Positions 34,513 to 43,930 of a stretch of DNA of 61,477 bases are shown one piece after another (within the stretch, counting starts at the first letter, position 1; every line of letters begins with the position of its first letter). The DNA lies in contig JAENYF010000014.1 of assembly GCA_016841905.1 (NCBI GenBank), positions 1 to 61,477 of the forward strand, read 5' to 3'. This DNA comes from Desulfoscipio geothermicus (GTDB lineage Bacteria > Bacillota > Desulfotomaculia > Desulfotomaculales > Desulfallaceae). The position numbers and the translations under genes were made by a program. The notes below the pieces were generated by a model, which saw nothing but the letters and a program-made list of their open reading frames with translations, was not told the origin of the DNA and made no database searches.

Positions 34513-36357
34513 TTAATTTATTAGCACATGGTACTCTCTCAGCCAGGTATCTACCTGAATTAAATAAGCAAAGTATTGTGCATCGGTCATCAGCTGGCCG
34601 TAAAAAGGCAGTTTAAAAAATGAGCCGGTGGATTGGGTCATGCGGCGAACATTATCCGCGTTAATCAGCGGCAGCAGTGGCGATGAGGCGTCCTCCAGTA
34701 TTTCCGTGGCCACTCTCCGCACTGCCTCCAGGTAAGCCGGGTGATGAGATTTGGGATAAGGACTTTTGCGCCGGTTGAGTACATCCTCCGGTAGTAAGCC
34801 GGCCACCGCCCGACGTAGTATACCCTTTTCCATGTTGCCGTAATTTTTCATAGTCCAGGGTATGTTCCAGGCGTACTCTACCAGGCGATGGTCACAGAAA
34901 GGGACGCGCACTTCAAGACCTACGACCATGCTCATCCGATCTTTGCGGTCCAGCAAGGTGGCCATGAACCAGTTTATGGTTAGGTACATAAGTTCCCGTA
35001 GATGAGCTTCACCGGGGTCTTCGCCCGGCAGGCGGGGCACATCAGCCAGGGTTTCCCGGTAACGCCGGCTTACGTATTCTTCGGGGTGCAGCAGATTGAT
35101 TATTTCCGGGTTCAGCATGTGCACGCGCTCAGCAAGTCCCCGCAGCCAGGGAAAGGTGCCTTCGGCTGCAGCCTGGGGCTTGTGGAACCAGGGATAGCCG
35201 CCGAATATTTCATCGGCGCACTCGCCCGACAGGGCAACGGTAGCTGATTGCTTAATGGCGCGGGAAAAAAGATACAACGAGGCGTCCACGTCGGCCATGC
35301 CGGGCAAATCTCGGGCCCGCACTGCAGCTGCCAGTGCATCCACCAGCTCAGGGGTGTCAAGGATAATCTCGTGATGCTCGGTTCCCAGGTCTTTTGATAC
35401 GCGCTCCACCCACTGGGCATCACTATTTGGCTGGAACAGGTCGGGTTGGAAATACCGTTCATTATCTTGAAAGTCAACAGACCAGGTATGCAGCTGTTCC
35501 GCACCGGTCTGCTTACGGACACCTGCGGCCACCGCCGTGATGGCGCTGGAATCCAGCCCGCCCGATAATAAAGTGCAAACAGGCACATCGGCCACCAACT
35601 GGCGAGTAACGGCATCGCAGAAAAGATCACGCACTTTGGCCGTGGTGGTGTTCAAGTCGTCTTCGTGTGGCCTGCTATACAGCTGCCAATATCGCTTAAT
35701 ATGCAGACCGCTGCGGTTATACACCAGGTAGTGTCCGGGCTTGAGCTCGGCTACGTTACGAAATACACCGTGACCCGGTGTGCGCCCCGGGCCCATAATT
35801 AACACTTCTGCCAGCCCGTCGGCATCCACAACAGGCTGCACTGCCGGGTGGGCCAGCAACGATTTTAATTCGGAGCCAAACAGCAGGGCGCTGCCCCGCC
35901 GGGTATAAAACAGCGGTTTAACACCCAGACGGTCCCGGGCTAAAAACAAACTCTGTTCTTGTTCGCTCCAGATAGCCAGGGCATAGATGCCGTTTAACCG
36001 CTGTAAGCAATCCTCGCCCCACTCAATGTACGATAACAGCAGCACTTCGGTGTCCGAGTGTCCGCTAAAGGAATACCCGCGGGCTGTTAATTCCAGCCTC
36101 AGTTCCGGGGTATTGTACAGCTCACCGTTATATACCATTACATATAGATGCTCCCCGCGCCGGCGAAGCATGGGCTGGCCACCACCTGCCGGGTCAACCA
36201 CCACCAACCGGCGATGGCCTAGGGCAGCATGTTTGGAAATCCATGTATTGCCCGCATCGGGACCGCGGTGGAACTGAATTTCATTCATGGCTTCCAGTAT
36301 AGAGTGCTGCCGGGTTAGATCTTCATCCCAGTCAATCCAGCCTGTAATTCCGCACAT
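34513..36357 (-). CDS. asnB: asparagine synthetase (glutamine-hydrolysing)
   Basis: 614 aa. N-terminal Ntn glutaminase domain with Cys2 (MCGITGWID), FHRGPDAGNTWI, VYNGELYNTPELR and HSDTEVLLLSY. The C-terminal synthetase domain has the P-loop pyrophosphatase motif LLSGGLDSSAIT and the conserved ALSGECADEIFGGYPW. GGGAGGG lies before the ATG. It probably follows amt1 and glnK on one transcript but has its own internal ANTAR attenuator, so its level can be set separately. Confidence 0.94.
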   Translation of the reverse strand: MCGITGWIDWDEDLTRQHSILEAMNEIQFHRGPDAGNTWISKHAALGHRRLVVVDPAGGGQPMLRRRGEHLYVMVYNGELYNTPELRLELTARGYSFSGHSDTEVLLLSYIEWGEDCLQRLNGIYALAIWSEQEQSLFLARDRLGVKPLFYTRRGSALLFGSELKSLLAHPAVQPVVDADGLAEVLIMGPGRTPGHGVFRNVAELKPGHYLVYNRSGLHIKRYWQLYSRPHEDDLNTTTAKVRDLFCDAVTRQLVADVPVCTLLSGGLDSSAITAVAAGVRKQTGAEQLHTWSVDFQDNERYFQPDLFQPNSDAQWVERVSKDLGTEHHEIILDTPELVDALAAAVRARDLPGMADVDASLYLFSRAIKQSATVALSGECADEIFGGYPWFHKPQAAAEGTFPWLRGLAERVHMLNPEIINLLHPEEYVSRRYRETLADVPRLPGEDPGEAHLRELMYLTINWFMATLLDRKDRMSMVVGLEVRVPFCDHRLVEYAWNIPWTMKNYGNMEKGILRRAVAGLLPEDVLNRRKSPYPKSHHPAYLEAVRRVATEILEDASSPLLPLINADNVRRMTQSTGSFFKLPFYGQLMTDAQYFAYLIQVDTWLREYHVLIN

Positions 36358-36404
36358 TTATACTATCCCTCCCATAATGATAAAGATCAACGTACAGCAT
36401 GGCC

Positions 36405-36476
36405 AAAAAAAAATGTAGCTCACCAAAAAGGTGGGCTACATTGCCGTGAAAAGTAGCTGCGCTGTTGCATCTACTT
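36405..36476 (-). promoter_or_regulatory. ANTAR antiterminator/terminator unit before asnB
   Basis: On the minus strand: hairpin AAGTAGATGC-AACAGC-GCAGCTACTT (36451-36476, one mismatch; loop has A at 1 but A at 4), then GGC-AATGTA-GCC (36434-36445, loop fits AxxGxx). The second hairpin overlaps the 5' arm of a terminator TGTAGC...GCTACA with a T-run (36405-36440). It lies between glnK and asnB. Confidence 0.75.
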
Positions 36477-36517
36477 GAACCTTACTGATCTAGAATATGC
36501 AGTAAGGCGGTAAATGG

Positions 36518-36856
36518 CTACAGAGCGGCATCGCCTTTTTCACCGGTGCGAATGCGGATCGCGTCGTCGAGTTTGGTAATGAATATTTTGCCGTCACCAA
36601 TTTCTCCGGTTCTGGCCGCCTGGATAATTAATTCTATCGCCTCATCTTTGTCCTTATCGGAGGCGACGATTTCAATTTTTACCTTGGGCAGCAGGTTAAT
36701 GCTGTATTCCGTGCCCCGGTAGACTTCCTTACGGCCTTTTTGCAGCCCGCAGCCCATCACCTGAGCTACGGTCATGCCTTTGAGCCCATGTTTTGACAAG
36801 CTGTCCTTAATATCCTCCAGTACCCCGGGCCTAACTATAGCCTCAATTTTGACCAT
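36518..36856 (-). CDS. glnK: nitrogen regulatory protein P-II
   Basis: 112 aa trimeric signal protein. Start MVKIEAIVRPGVLEDIKDSL, T-loop with Tyr51 (YRGTEYSINLLPKVKIE), B-loop ELIIQAARTGEIGDGKIFI. Tyr51 is the residue uridylylated in other bacteria; whether a GlnD acts on it here is unknown. It lies 54 bases after amt1 on the same strand, the usual amtB-glnK pairing, so it is expected to block the transporter when nitrogen is ample. Confidence 0.95.
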   Translation of the reverse strand: MVKIEAIVRPGVLEDIKDSLSKHGLKGMTVAQVMGCGLQKGRKEVYRGTEYSINLLPKVKIEIVASDKDKDEAIELIIQAARTGEIGDGKIFITKLDDAIRIRTGEKGDAAL

Positions 36857-36910
36857 TTAAAACATCCTTCCTTTCAGGTTATATTTATACCAAATAATCG
36901 ATCAAATCAA

Positions 36911-38194
36911 TCAAATGGTGTAAGCTCTTTCACTGTGCTCGTTAACATCTAACCCCGTTGCCTCGGCTTCATCATCAACGCGCAGCCTGGTAACGGCACC
37001 AACGACCTTCAGGATGAGAAACGTCATCACCGAAGCAAAAACTACTGTGGCCACTACACTGAAAGCTTGAATACCAAACTGTGCGACGTTACCGTAGAAG
37101 AGTCCTTCAGCACCTTCAGCCACGGAGAACAGCCCGGTAGCCAGGGCTCCCCACATACCGCCGGCACCGTGGATGCCAAATACGTCCAGGGAGTCATCGT
37201 AACCCATTCTGATCTTGACATAGCTGACTGTGAAGTAGCATAGCGCGCCGCTCACTAGTCCGATTGCCAGTGAGCCCATTGGAGTTACGAAAGCACAGGC
37301 CGGGGTAATGGCCACCAGTCCGGCAATAGCACCTGAGGCCGCGCCCAGCATAGTGGGTTTACCATGCCGCAGCCACTCCACCAGTACCCAGGACATTAAA
37401 GCTGCACCGGTGGCCACTTGTGTGTTTAAAAAAACACTGACCGCCAGGCCATTGGCAGCCAGGGCGCTGCCGGAGTTAAAGCCAAACCAGCCAAACCAGA
37501 GCAGTGCCGCGCCCAAAACCACGTAAGGGATATTGTGCGGTACCATCGGCTCCGTACCGTACCCCTTGCGCCTGCCCAGTACAAGGGCCGCCACCAGGGC
37601 CGAGACACCGGATGAAATGTGCACCACGGTACCGCCGGCAAAGTCAAGTGCCCCTAGTTGCATCAGCCAGCCACCGCCCCACACCCAATGGCAAATCGGG
37701 TCATAAACCAGGGTGGTCCATAGCATTAAAAACAGCATAAAAGCGGGAAAACGCATCCGTTCTACAATGGCTCCTGTAATCAGTGCCGGGGTAAGTATGG
37801 CAAACATCATTTGAAAAACTACGAACAGCTGGTGCGGAATGGTTCCGATTGGCTCCAGGCCTACACCTTTTAACCCCAGGTAACTCAAGTCGCCGATAAA
37901 ATTACCGATATCGGTCCCAAAAGCCAGGCTGTAACCATAGATAAGCCACAGAATTGTTACAACGCCCAGGCAGATAAAGGACATCATCATGGTATTCAGC
38001 ACGTTTTTCTGGCGTACCATACCGCCGTAAAACAAGGATATTCCGGGTATCATCAGAAATACCAGAGCTGTTGAAATAATAACCCAGGCTGTGTCGCCTG
38101 TATCAATGCCCTCTTCAGCAGCCCAGGCGAACATGGGGAAAATAAAAAGCATCATTACCACCAATAATGTGATTATGCCCAACCTCTTTTTCAT
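36911..38194 (-). CDS. amtB: ammonium transporter, Amt family (copy 1)
   Basis: 427 aa from ATG 38194 (MKKRLGIITLLVVMMLFIFPMFAWA), a signal-peptide-like start, then 11 membrane segments. Motifs: DTAWVIISTALVFLMIPGISLFYGGMVR, GAIVERMRFPAFMLF, DFAGGTVVHISSGVSALVAALVLG, HGAGGMWGALATGLF. GGAGGTAAAG lies before the start; the frame open from 38257 has no site. Followed by glnK. Confidence 0.95.
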   Translation of the reverse strand: MKKRLGIITLLVVMMLFIFPMFAWAAEEGIDTGDTAWVIISTALVFLMIPGISLFYGGMVRQKNVLNTMMMSFICLGVVTILWLIYGYSLAFGTDIGNFIGDLSYLGLKGVGLEPIGTIPHQLFVVFQMMFAILTPALITGAIVERMRFPAFMLFLMLWTTLVYDPICHWVWGGGWLMQLGALDFAGGTVVHISSGVSALVAALVLGRRKGYGTEPMVPHNIPYVVLGAALLWFGWFGFNSGSALAANGLAVSVFLNTQVATGAALMSWVLVEWLRHGKPTMLGAASGAIAGLVAITPACAFVTPMGSLAIGLVSGALCYFTVSYVKIRMGYDDSLDVFGIHGAGGMWGALATGLFSVAEGAEGLFYGNVAQFGIQAFSVVATVVFASVMTFLILKVVGAVTRLRVDDEAEATGLDVNEHSERAYTI

Positions 38195-38275
38195 TGACTT
38201 TACCTCCCAATAATTAAAAAAATAATCATTCACCAATCCATTGCCAATACACTCCACCCCCTTAAATTAAAAACA

Positions 38276-38518
38276 AAAAGGACGCTTATCAGAGCATAAT
38301 TGCTCCAAATAAGCGTCCTTGCTTCCAATAAAAGGAGCTCACGGTTCCTATAGGCCACTTTGCCTATACCACCCGGCATTGGGTTAGAACCCGTGTTAAA
38401 ATAAAAAATGCCCTTTGAGGCTAAGTTTGTAACCTCAAAAGGCGTCGTTGCCTTTTTTATTAAAATATGTTTAACCAATCTTTTGCAAATTATAGAACAG
38501 TTAATTAGACAATGTCAA
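38276..38518 (-). promoter_or_regulatory. promoter and two stacked ANTAR-type attenuators of amt1-glnK
   Basis: Minus strand. Promoter TTGACA (38513-38518), 18-base spacer, TATAAT (38489-38494). Unit 1: GGC-AACGAC-GCC (38441-38452) overlapping a terminator (38404-38441). Unit 2: ACCC-AATGCC-GGGT (38371-38384) and TATAGGC-AAAGTG-GCCTATA (38349-38368), both loops AxxGxx, enclosed by a third stem CACGGGTTC/GAACCGTG (38387-38395 with 38340-38347), then a strong terminator AGGACGCTTAT/ATAAGCGTCCT with T5 (38276-38320). Unit 1 has no clear first hairpin. Confidence 0.8.
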
Positions 38519-38639
38519 TACTAATTTACATAAAATTTTTTTCAATTATTCCTTGCTCGTTTATTTCATCAAATGTATAATTACTTTGACTGAACTATGC
38601 TGGCCGGTTCACCAAATGTTCACGGCATAAACAAAATAA

Positions 38640-38712
38640 CAGGAATTGTTCCTGTCGAGCAAAGGCGCTCTTAAAACCGGGTTTTTATCCAGGTTTTAAG
38701 TGCGTTTTTTTG
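38640..38712 (+). promoter_or_regulatory. ANTAR antiterminator/terminator unit of carAB
   Basis: First hairpin ACAGG-AATTGTT-CCTGT (38640-38656), with a seven-base loop (six if one A is bulged, then ATTGTT). Second hairpin GAGC-AAAGGC-GCTC (38658-38671), loop AxxGxx. Its 3' arm overlaps the 5' arm of a terminator TTAAAACC/GGTTTTAA with a T7 run ending at 38712. Confidence 0.75.
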
Positions 38713-38767
38713 TTTTACCGATGAGATAATAAGTTGCCGAAGGCAGCGAGAATATGGAGGAACAGGT

Positions 38768-39847
38768 ATGCACCAAAGTGGCTATATTGTACTGGAAAAT
38801 GGGCGAATTTTTAAAGGGAAGTCTTTTGGGGCAACCGGGGAAGTCGTCGGCGAGATTGTTTTTACCACCGGGATGACCGGTTATCTGGAAACTTTAACTG
38901 ATCCGAGCTATTATGGGCAGATTGTGGTTCAGACGTTTCCTTTAATAGGAAACTATGGTATCATTCCCTCCGATTTTGAAAGCTCTTCTCCCAAATTAAA
39001 AGCTTATATTGTCCGAGAGTGGTGTCAAGTTCCATCCAACTTCCGCAGTGAGGGTGAGCTTGATACTTTTTTAAAGATGCATAATATTGTTGGGGTTTGC
39101 GGAATTGATACGCGTGAGCTGACCAAGATCATCAGAGAGGTTGGGGTGATGAATGCCAGGATTGCCACAACGCTGGATGATCTGGATAAAGTACTGGCAG
39201 AAATTAAAAACTATCGTATTATCGATGCGGTGCAATCAGTTAGTACCAAGGTGATTTCGATCGCTAAAGGGGTTCCGGCAGGCCACAAAGTGGTCTTGTG
39301 GGATTTCGGGGCTAAAGAAAATATTTGCCGGGAGTTGCTGAAGCGTGGCTGCGAGGTTATTACCGTGCCGGCGGATACCACTTCGCAAGAAATTTTGGAT
39401 TTAACGCCGGATGGGGTTATGCTTTCCAACGGGCCTGGTAATCCGGCCGATAATAAAGAGATTATTGTAGAGCTGGCAAAGTTGTCTCAATCAGGGGTGC
39501 CAATCTTTGGGATTTGCCTGGGGCATCAGTTGTTGGCCCTGGCGCAGGGAGCAGAAACGGTTAAACTAAAATACGGGCATCGAGGTGCCAACCAGCCTGT
39601 CAAAGATTTAAAAACGGGCAGGGTTTATATAACCAGCCAGAATCATGGCTACGCTGTTGTACCCGATAGCTTACCTGCCCACGCTCATTTAAGTCATCTG
39701 AATGCCAATGATGGTACCTGCGAAGGAATTGCATATCAAAATATGCCTGCTTTCTCAACCCAGTTTCATCCTGAGGCTGCAGCAGGACCCTTGGATACCG
39801 GGTTCTTATTCGAGCAATTTATTGACCTGATGAGGAGAGTGAAATAA
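38768..39847 (+). CDS. carA: carbamoyl-phosphate synthase small subunit (glutaminase)
   Basis: 359 aa. N-terminal CPSase domain (residues 1-150, including FTTGMTGYLETLTDPSYYGQIVVQT), then class I glutaminase with Cys250 in FGICLGHQLL and the His-Glu pair in QFHPEAAAGP. It passes ammonia to CarB. TATGGAGG lies upstream of the ATG, and carB begins directly after its stop. No pyr genes are nearby; control is by the ANTAR unit, not by a pyrimidine leader, which ties carbamoyl phosphate to nitrogen supply. Confidence 0.95.
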   Translation: MHQSGYIVLENGRIFKGKSFGATGEVVGEIVFTTGMTGYLETLTDPSYYGQIVVQTFPLIGNYGIIPSDFESSSPKLKAYIVREWCQVPSNFRSEGELDTFLKMHNIVGVCGIDTRELTKIIREVGVMNARIATTLDDLDKVLAEIKNYRIIDAVQSVSTKVISIAKGVPAGHKVVLWDFGAKENICRELLKRGCEVITVPADTTSQEILDLTPDGVMLSNGPGNPADNKEIIVELAKLSQSGVPIFGICLGHQLLALAQGAETVKLKYGHRGANQPVKDLKTGRVYITSQNHGYAVVPDSLPAHAHLSHLNANDGTCEGIAYQNMPAFSTQFHPEAAAGPLDTGFLFEQFIDLMRRVK

Positions 39848-42800
39848 ATGCCGCTAAACCAGGACATTAAGAAGGTTCTTGTCATTGGGTCGGGACCAAT
39901 CGTTATCGGGCAGGCTGCGGAATTTGATTATGCAGGCACGCAAGCGTGCCGCGCGCTTAAAGAAGAAGGTTTAGAAGTAGTATTGGTAAACTCAAACCCT
40001 GCTACCATTATGACCGACAACGCTATGGCCGACCAAATTTATATCGAGCCATTGACGGTGGAAACTGTTAAAAGAATCATTATAAAAGAATGTCCTGATA
40101 GCGTTTTAGCAACGCTGGGGGGACAAACGGGGCTTACCCTTGCTATGCAGCTGGCCAGAGAGGGTTTTTTGGAGAAACACGGTGTGCGGTTATTGGGAGC
40201 TAATCCTGCGACCATTGATAAGGCAGAGGACAGGCAAATGTTCAAGGATACGATGTTGTCCATTGGCGAGCCGGTCATTCCCTCACAGGTTGTTTATGGT
40301 GTCCCTGCTGCACTCACCTTTGCCCAAGAGATAGCTTATCCGGTTATTGTCCGCCCAGCCTTTACCTTAGGTGGCACCGGCGGGGGTATTGCCAATAACG
40401 AAGAGGAACTTCGTGCCATTGCCGCCGCCGGGTTACGGCTTTCTCCTATCACGCAGATATTGATTGAAAAGTGCATCTCCGGTTGGAAGGAGATTGAATT
40501 TGAGGTAATGCGTGACCATGCCAGTAATGTGATCACGGTTTGCAGCATGGAGAACTTTGACCCGGTTGGTGTGCATACGGGTGACAGCATTGTCATTGCT
40601 CCAGCGGTGACACTCTCCGATAAGGAGTACCAAATGCTGCGCTCGGCTTCGCTAAATATTATCACTGCGCTGGGTGTCGAGGGCGGCTGCAATTGCCAGT
40701 TTGCCCTTAATCCCCATAGTTTTGAGTATGCAGTTATTGAGGTTAACCCCAGGGTGTCCCGCTCTTCAGCTCTTGCTTCAAAGGCGACGGGGTATCCAAT
40801 AGCGAAGGTAGCTGCCAAAATCGCCATTGGTTTTACACTTGATGAGATTCAGAATGCTGTGACAGGCAAGACCTGCGCCTGTTTTGAACCGGCTCTTGAT
40901 TATGTGGTGGTAAAACTCCCCAAGTGGCCGTTTGATAAATTTGTATATGCCCGGCGCACGCTTGGTACGCAGATGAAAGCAACGGGGGAAGTTATGGCCA
41001 TCGGTACGAGCTTTGAGCAGGCCATCATGAAGGCGGTGCGCGGGGCTGAGATTTCCCTCGACAGTCTAAACCTGACCAAGCTAAAGGAACTGACCGATAC
41101 GCAAATTGAGCAGCTGCTCGCTAGGTGTGACGATGAACGACTCTTTGTAATATTTGAAGCATTGAAACGGGGCATATCCTGTGCGTTAATTCATGAAGTA
41201 ACCAAGATTGACCCGTGGTTTTTGCATAAGCTTGCTCATCTTACGGTGCTGGAAACGGAACTGCAAGGTGGGAATTTGACCCGGGAACTGTATCAAAGGG
41301 CGAAAACGCTGGGCTATCCGGATAAAGTCATTGAGAGGCTTTCCGGCAGCAAGATTGAGAAACCGCTCGTCGCTTCGTTTAAAATGGTGGATACCTGTGC
41401 CGCTGAATTTGCAGCTGAGACACCTTATTTCTATTCTACCTATGACCAGGTCAATGAAGCCAAACAGTTTATCTCAGCCAGGAATACCGGAAAGAAAACA
41501 ATTATTGTTTTTGGTTCCGGGCCTATCCGCATCGGCCAGGGCATTGAGTTTGACTATGCATCGGTGCACTGCGTTTGGGCTTTGAAAAAAGCCGGTTATG
41601 AGGTCGTTATTGTTAATAACAATCCGGAAACGGTATCAACAGACTTTGATACTGCCGACCGGTTATATTTTGAACCTCTGACGGAAGAGGACGTGCTGAA
41701 TGTCATCCAAACCGAGAGGCCTTACGGGGTAGTAGTTGTTTTTGGCGGGCAAACGGCTATTAAGCTGACCAAGTTTCTTGAAGCGCAGGGAGTTAAGATC
41801 CTCGGTACTTCAGCCGACAGTATCGATGCTGCTGAAGACAGAGAACGCTTTGATGCTTTGTTGGAGCGCTTATCGATTAAACGCCCGCAGGGTTATACTG
41901 TTATGACTAAAGAAGAGGCGATACAAGCAGCCGGAAAGCTTGAATACCCTGTACTGATGCGCCCTTCCTATGTGCTCGGCGGGCAAAATATGATTATTGC
42001 CTTTAGTGATGAAGATATTCTCGAATATATGGATATCATTCTTGCACACAATATTGAGAATCCGGTCTTAATCGATAAATACCTTTCCGGTATTGAAATT
42101 GAGGTCGATGCTATCTGTGACGGCAAGGATATCCTCATCCCGGGCATCATGGAGCATATTGAACGGGCCGGCATCCATTCCGGCGATTCGATCGCGGTTT
42201 ATCCCGCCTGGAATCTCGGCGGCGAATTGATCGAACGAGTTATTGACTATACGGAGAAGCTTGCGCTGACTTTAGACACGCACGGTTTGGTCAATATTCA
42301 GTATGTCATCCATAACAGTGAAATTTATGTAATTGAAGTTAATCCCCGCTCTTCACGGACGATTCCTTATATTAGTAAAGTAACCGGCGTACCGATGGTG
42401 GAACTTGCGACCAGGGCGATATTGGGTGAGAGCTTGAAGGATATGGGTTATGGTATAGGACTTTATAAAACACCACCTTATATCGCAGTAAAAGTACCGG
42501 TCTTTTCCTTTGAAAAACTGACCGATGTAGATGTGCATTTGGGGCCGGAGATGAAGTCAACGGGTGAAGTTTTAGGTATTGGCAAATCCCTCGATGAAGC
42601 ACTGTACAAGGGGTTGGTGGCTGCCGGTTATAAGATGGTTAAGCAGGGCGGGGTGCTGATTACAATACGTGACCGTGATAAACCGGAGATTGTTGACATT
42701 GCGAGAAAATATGCAGATATGGGTTTCCTCCTATATGCAACGCATGGTACGGCGAAGATTATCGAGGAAGCCGGACTGGATGTAATCCCTGTGAACAAGA

Positions 42801-43888
42801 TTCACGAGGCAGAGGACAATATTATTACACTCTTGGAAAGCGGTAAGGTAAATTATATTATTTCGACATCGACCAGGGGCCGCATACCCAAACTGGATAG
42901 TGTAAAAATTCGCCGCAAGGCTGTGGAGGCGTCGATTCCTTGCTTGACCTCGCTGGATACCGCTAATGCGCTGGCCGGCAGCCTCAAGAGTAGATATTCC
43001 GAGCAAAGCACCGAGTTGGTTGATATTAACCATATGAGGAATGAGCCCCTGCAACTAAAATTTACGAAAATGCAGAGCTGCGGCAATGATTACATTTATT
43101 TCAACTGTTTTAATCAAAACGTAGATAGTCCTGAATCCTTGAGTGTGCATTTGTCGGACAGGAATTATGGCATTGGTGGTGATGGGGTTGTGCTAATATT
43201 GCCTTCGGAAAGAGCCGAGGCCAAAATGCGGATGTTTAACCTGGATGGCAGCGAAGGTAAAATGAGCGGTAACGCTATTGCTTGCATTGGAAAATATCTT
43301 TACGACAATCACATGACGGATAAAGACGAAATAACCATTGAAACTTTGAGCGGGATTAAAAAGCTTAAGCTTTATATGCAAAATAGCAAGGTGGATTCGG
43401 TGTGTGTGGATATGGGGAAAGGGGAGCTTGAGCCTAAATATATCCCTGTTAAGTTACCTGGACATGAGATAATCAATGCGCCGGTAACAATTGATGACAG
43501 GCATTACCACATAACTTGTGTTTCATTGGGGAACCCGCATTGCGTAGTGTTTTGCGACAGCCTGGAACGTATTAAAATTGAAGTGGAAGGTCCGGCCTTT
43601 GAATACTCAGATTTGTTTCCTGAACGAGTCAACGTAGAATTTGTGAAAGTAATTAATAAAAATACAATTAAAATGAGGGTTTGGGAGCGGGGCAGCGGCG
43701 AAACATTAGCAGCCGGTACCAGCGCGTGTGCGGCTGCGGTTGCGGCGGTACTCAATGGTTACTGCAAAAAGGGAGAATATATCACGGTGAAACTAAAAGG
43801 CGGCGATCTTTTCGTTAAATACAATAACGACACGGTTTATATGACCGGGAAGGTCAAGAAGGTGTTTGAAGGCTTAATAGAAATATAG
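39848..43888 (+). CDS. carB: carbamoyl-phosphate synthase large subunit fused to a diaminopimelate-epimerase-like domain
   Basis: 1346 aa. Residues 1 to about 1060 are a full CarB: two carbamoyl-/carboxyphosphate ATP-grasp halves (each with an [25 protein letters not shown] start, and [18 protein letters not shown] phosphate loops) and the C-terminal MGS-like allosteric domain. Residues about 1068-1346 are a complete DapF-fold domain ([59 protein letters not shown]). In active DapF the catalytic cysteines lie in MCGNG and ACGTG; here they are Ser1140 ([10 protein letters not shown]) and Ala1289 (LAAGTSACA), so epimerase activity is not expected. The join is a continuous frame with no gap. Confidence 0.93.
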   Translation: MPLNQDIKKVLVIGSGPIVIGQAAEFDYAGTQACRALKEEGLEVVLVNSNPATIMTDNAMADQIYIEPLTVETVKRIIIKECPDSVLATLGGQTGLTLAMQLAREGFLEKHGVRLLGANPATIDKAEDRQMFKDTMLSIGEPVIPSQVVYGVPAALTFAQEIAYPVIVRPAFTLGGTGGGIANNEEELRAIAAAGLRLSPITQILIEKCISGWKEIEFEVMRDHASNVITVCSMENFDPVGVHTGDSIVIAPAVTLSDKEYQMLRSASLNIITALGVEGGCNCQFALNPHSFEYAVIEVNPRVSRSSALASKATGYPIAKVAAKIAIGFTLDEIQNAVTGKTCACFEPALDYVVVKLPKWPFDKFVYARRTLGTQMKATGEVMAIGTSFEQAIMKAVRGAEISLDSLNLTKLKELTDTQIEQLLARCDDERLFVIFEALKRGISCALIHEVTKIDPWFLHKLAHLTVLETELQGGNLTRELYQRAKTLGYPDKVIERLSGSKIEKPLVASFKMVDTCAAEFAAETPYFYSTYDQVNEAKQFISARNTGKKTIIVFGSGPIRIGQGIEFDYASVHCVWALKKAGYEVVIVNNNPETVSTDFDTADRLYFEPLTEEDVLNVIQTERPYGVVVVFGGQTAIKLTKFLEAQGVKILGTSADSIDAAEDRERFDALLERLSIKRPQGYTVMTKEEAIQAAGKLEYPVLMRPSYVLGGQNMIIAFSDEDILEYMDIILAHNIENPVLIDKYLSGIEIEVDAICDGKDILIPGIMEHIERAGIHSGDSIAVYPAWNLGGELIERVIDYTEKLALTLDTHGLVNIQYVIHNSEIYVIEVNPRSSRTIPYISKVTGVPMVELATRAILGESLKDMGYGIGLYKTPPYIAVKVPVFSFEKLTDVDVHLGPEMKSTGEVLGIGKSLDEALYKGLVAAGYKMVKQGGVLITIRDRDKPEIVDIARKYADMGFLLYATHGTAKIIEEAGLDVIPVNKIHEAEDNIITLLESGKVNYIISTSTRGRIPKLDSVKIRRKAVEASIPCLTSLDTANALAGSLKSRYSEQSTELVDINHMRNEPLQLKFTKMQSCGNDYIYFNCFNQNVDSPESLSVHLSDRNYGIGGDGVVLILPSERAEAKMRMFNLDGSEGKMSGNAIACIGKYLYDNHMTDKDEITIETLSGIKKLKLYMQNSKVDSVCVDMGKGELEPKYIPVKLPGHEIINAPVTIDDRHYHITCVSLGNPHCVVFCDSLERIKIEVEGPAFEYSDLFPERVNVEFVKVINKNTIKMRVWERGSGETLAAGTSACAAAVAAVLNGYCKKGEYITVKLKGGDLFVKYNNDTVYMTGKVKKVFEGLIEI

Positions 43889-43901
43889 TAAATCAGCAAG
43901 T

Positions 43902-43930
43902 GACCTTGGCCGGTTAGGCCAAGGTCTTTA
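43902..43930. terminator. bidirectional terminator between carB and nadE
   Basis: GACCTTGGCC / GGCCAAGGTC perfect stem, 5-base loop, followed by TTTATTATT. Confidence 0.85.
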
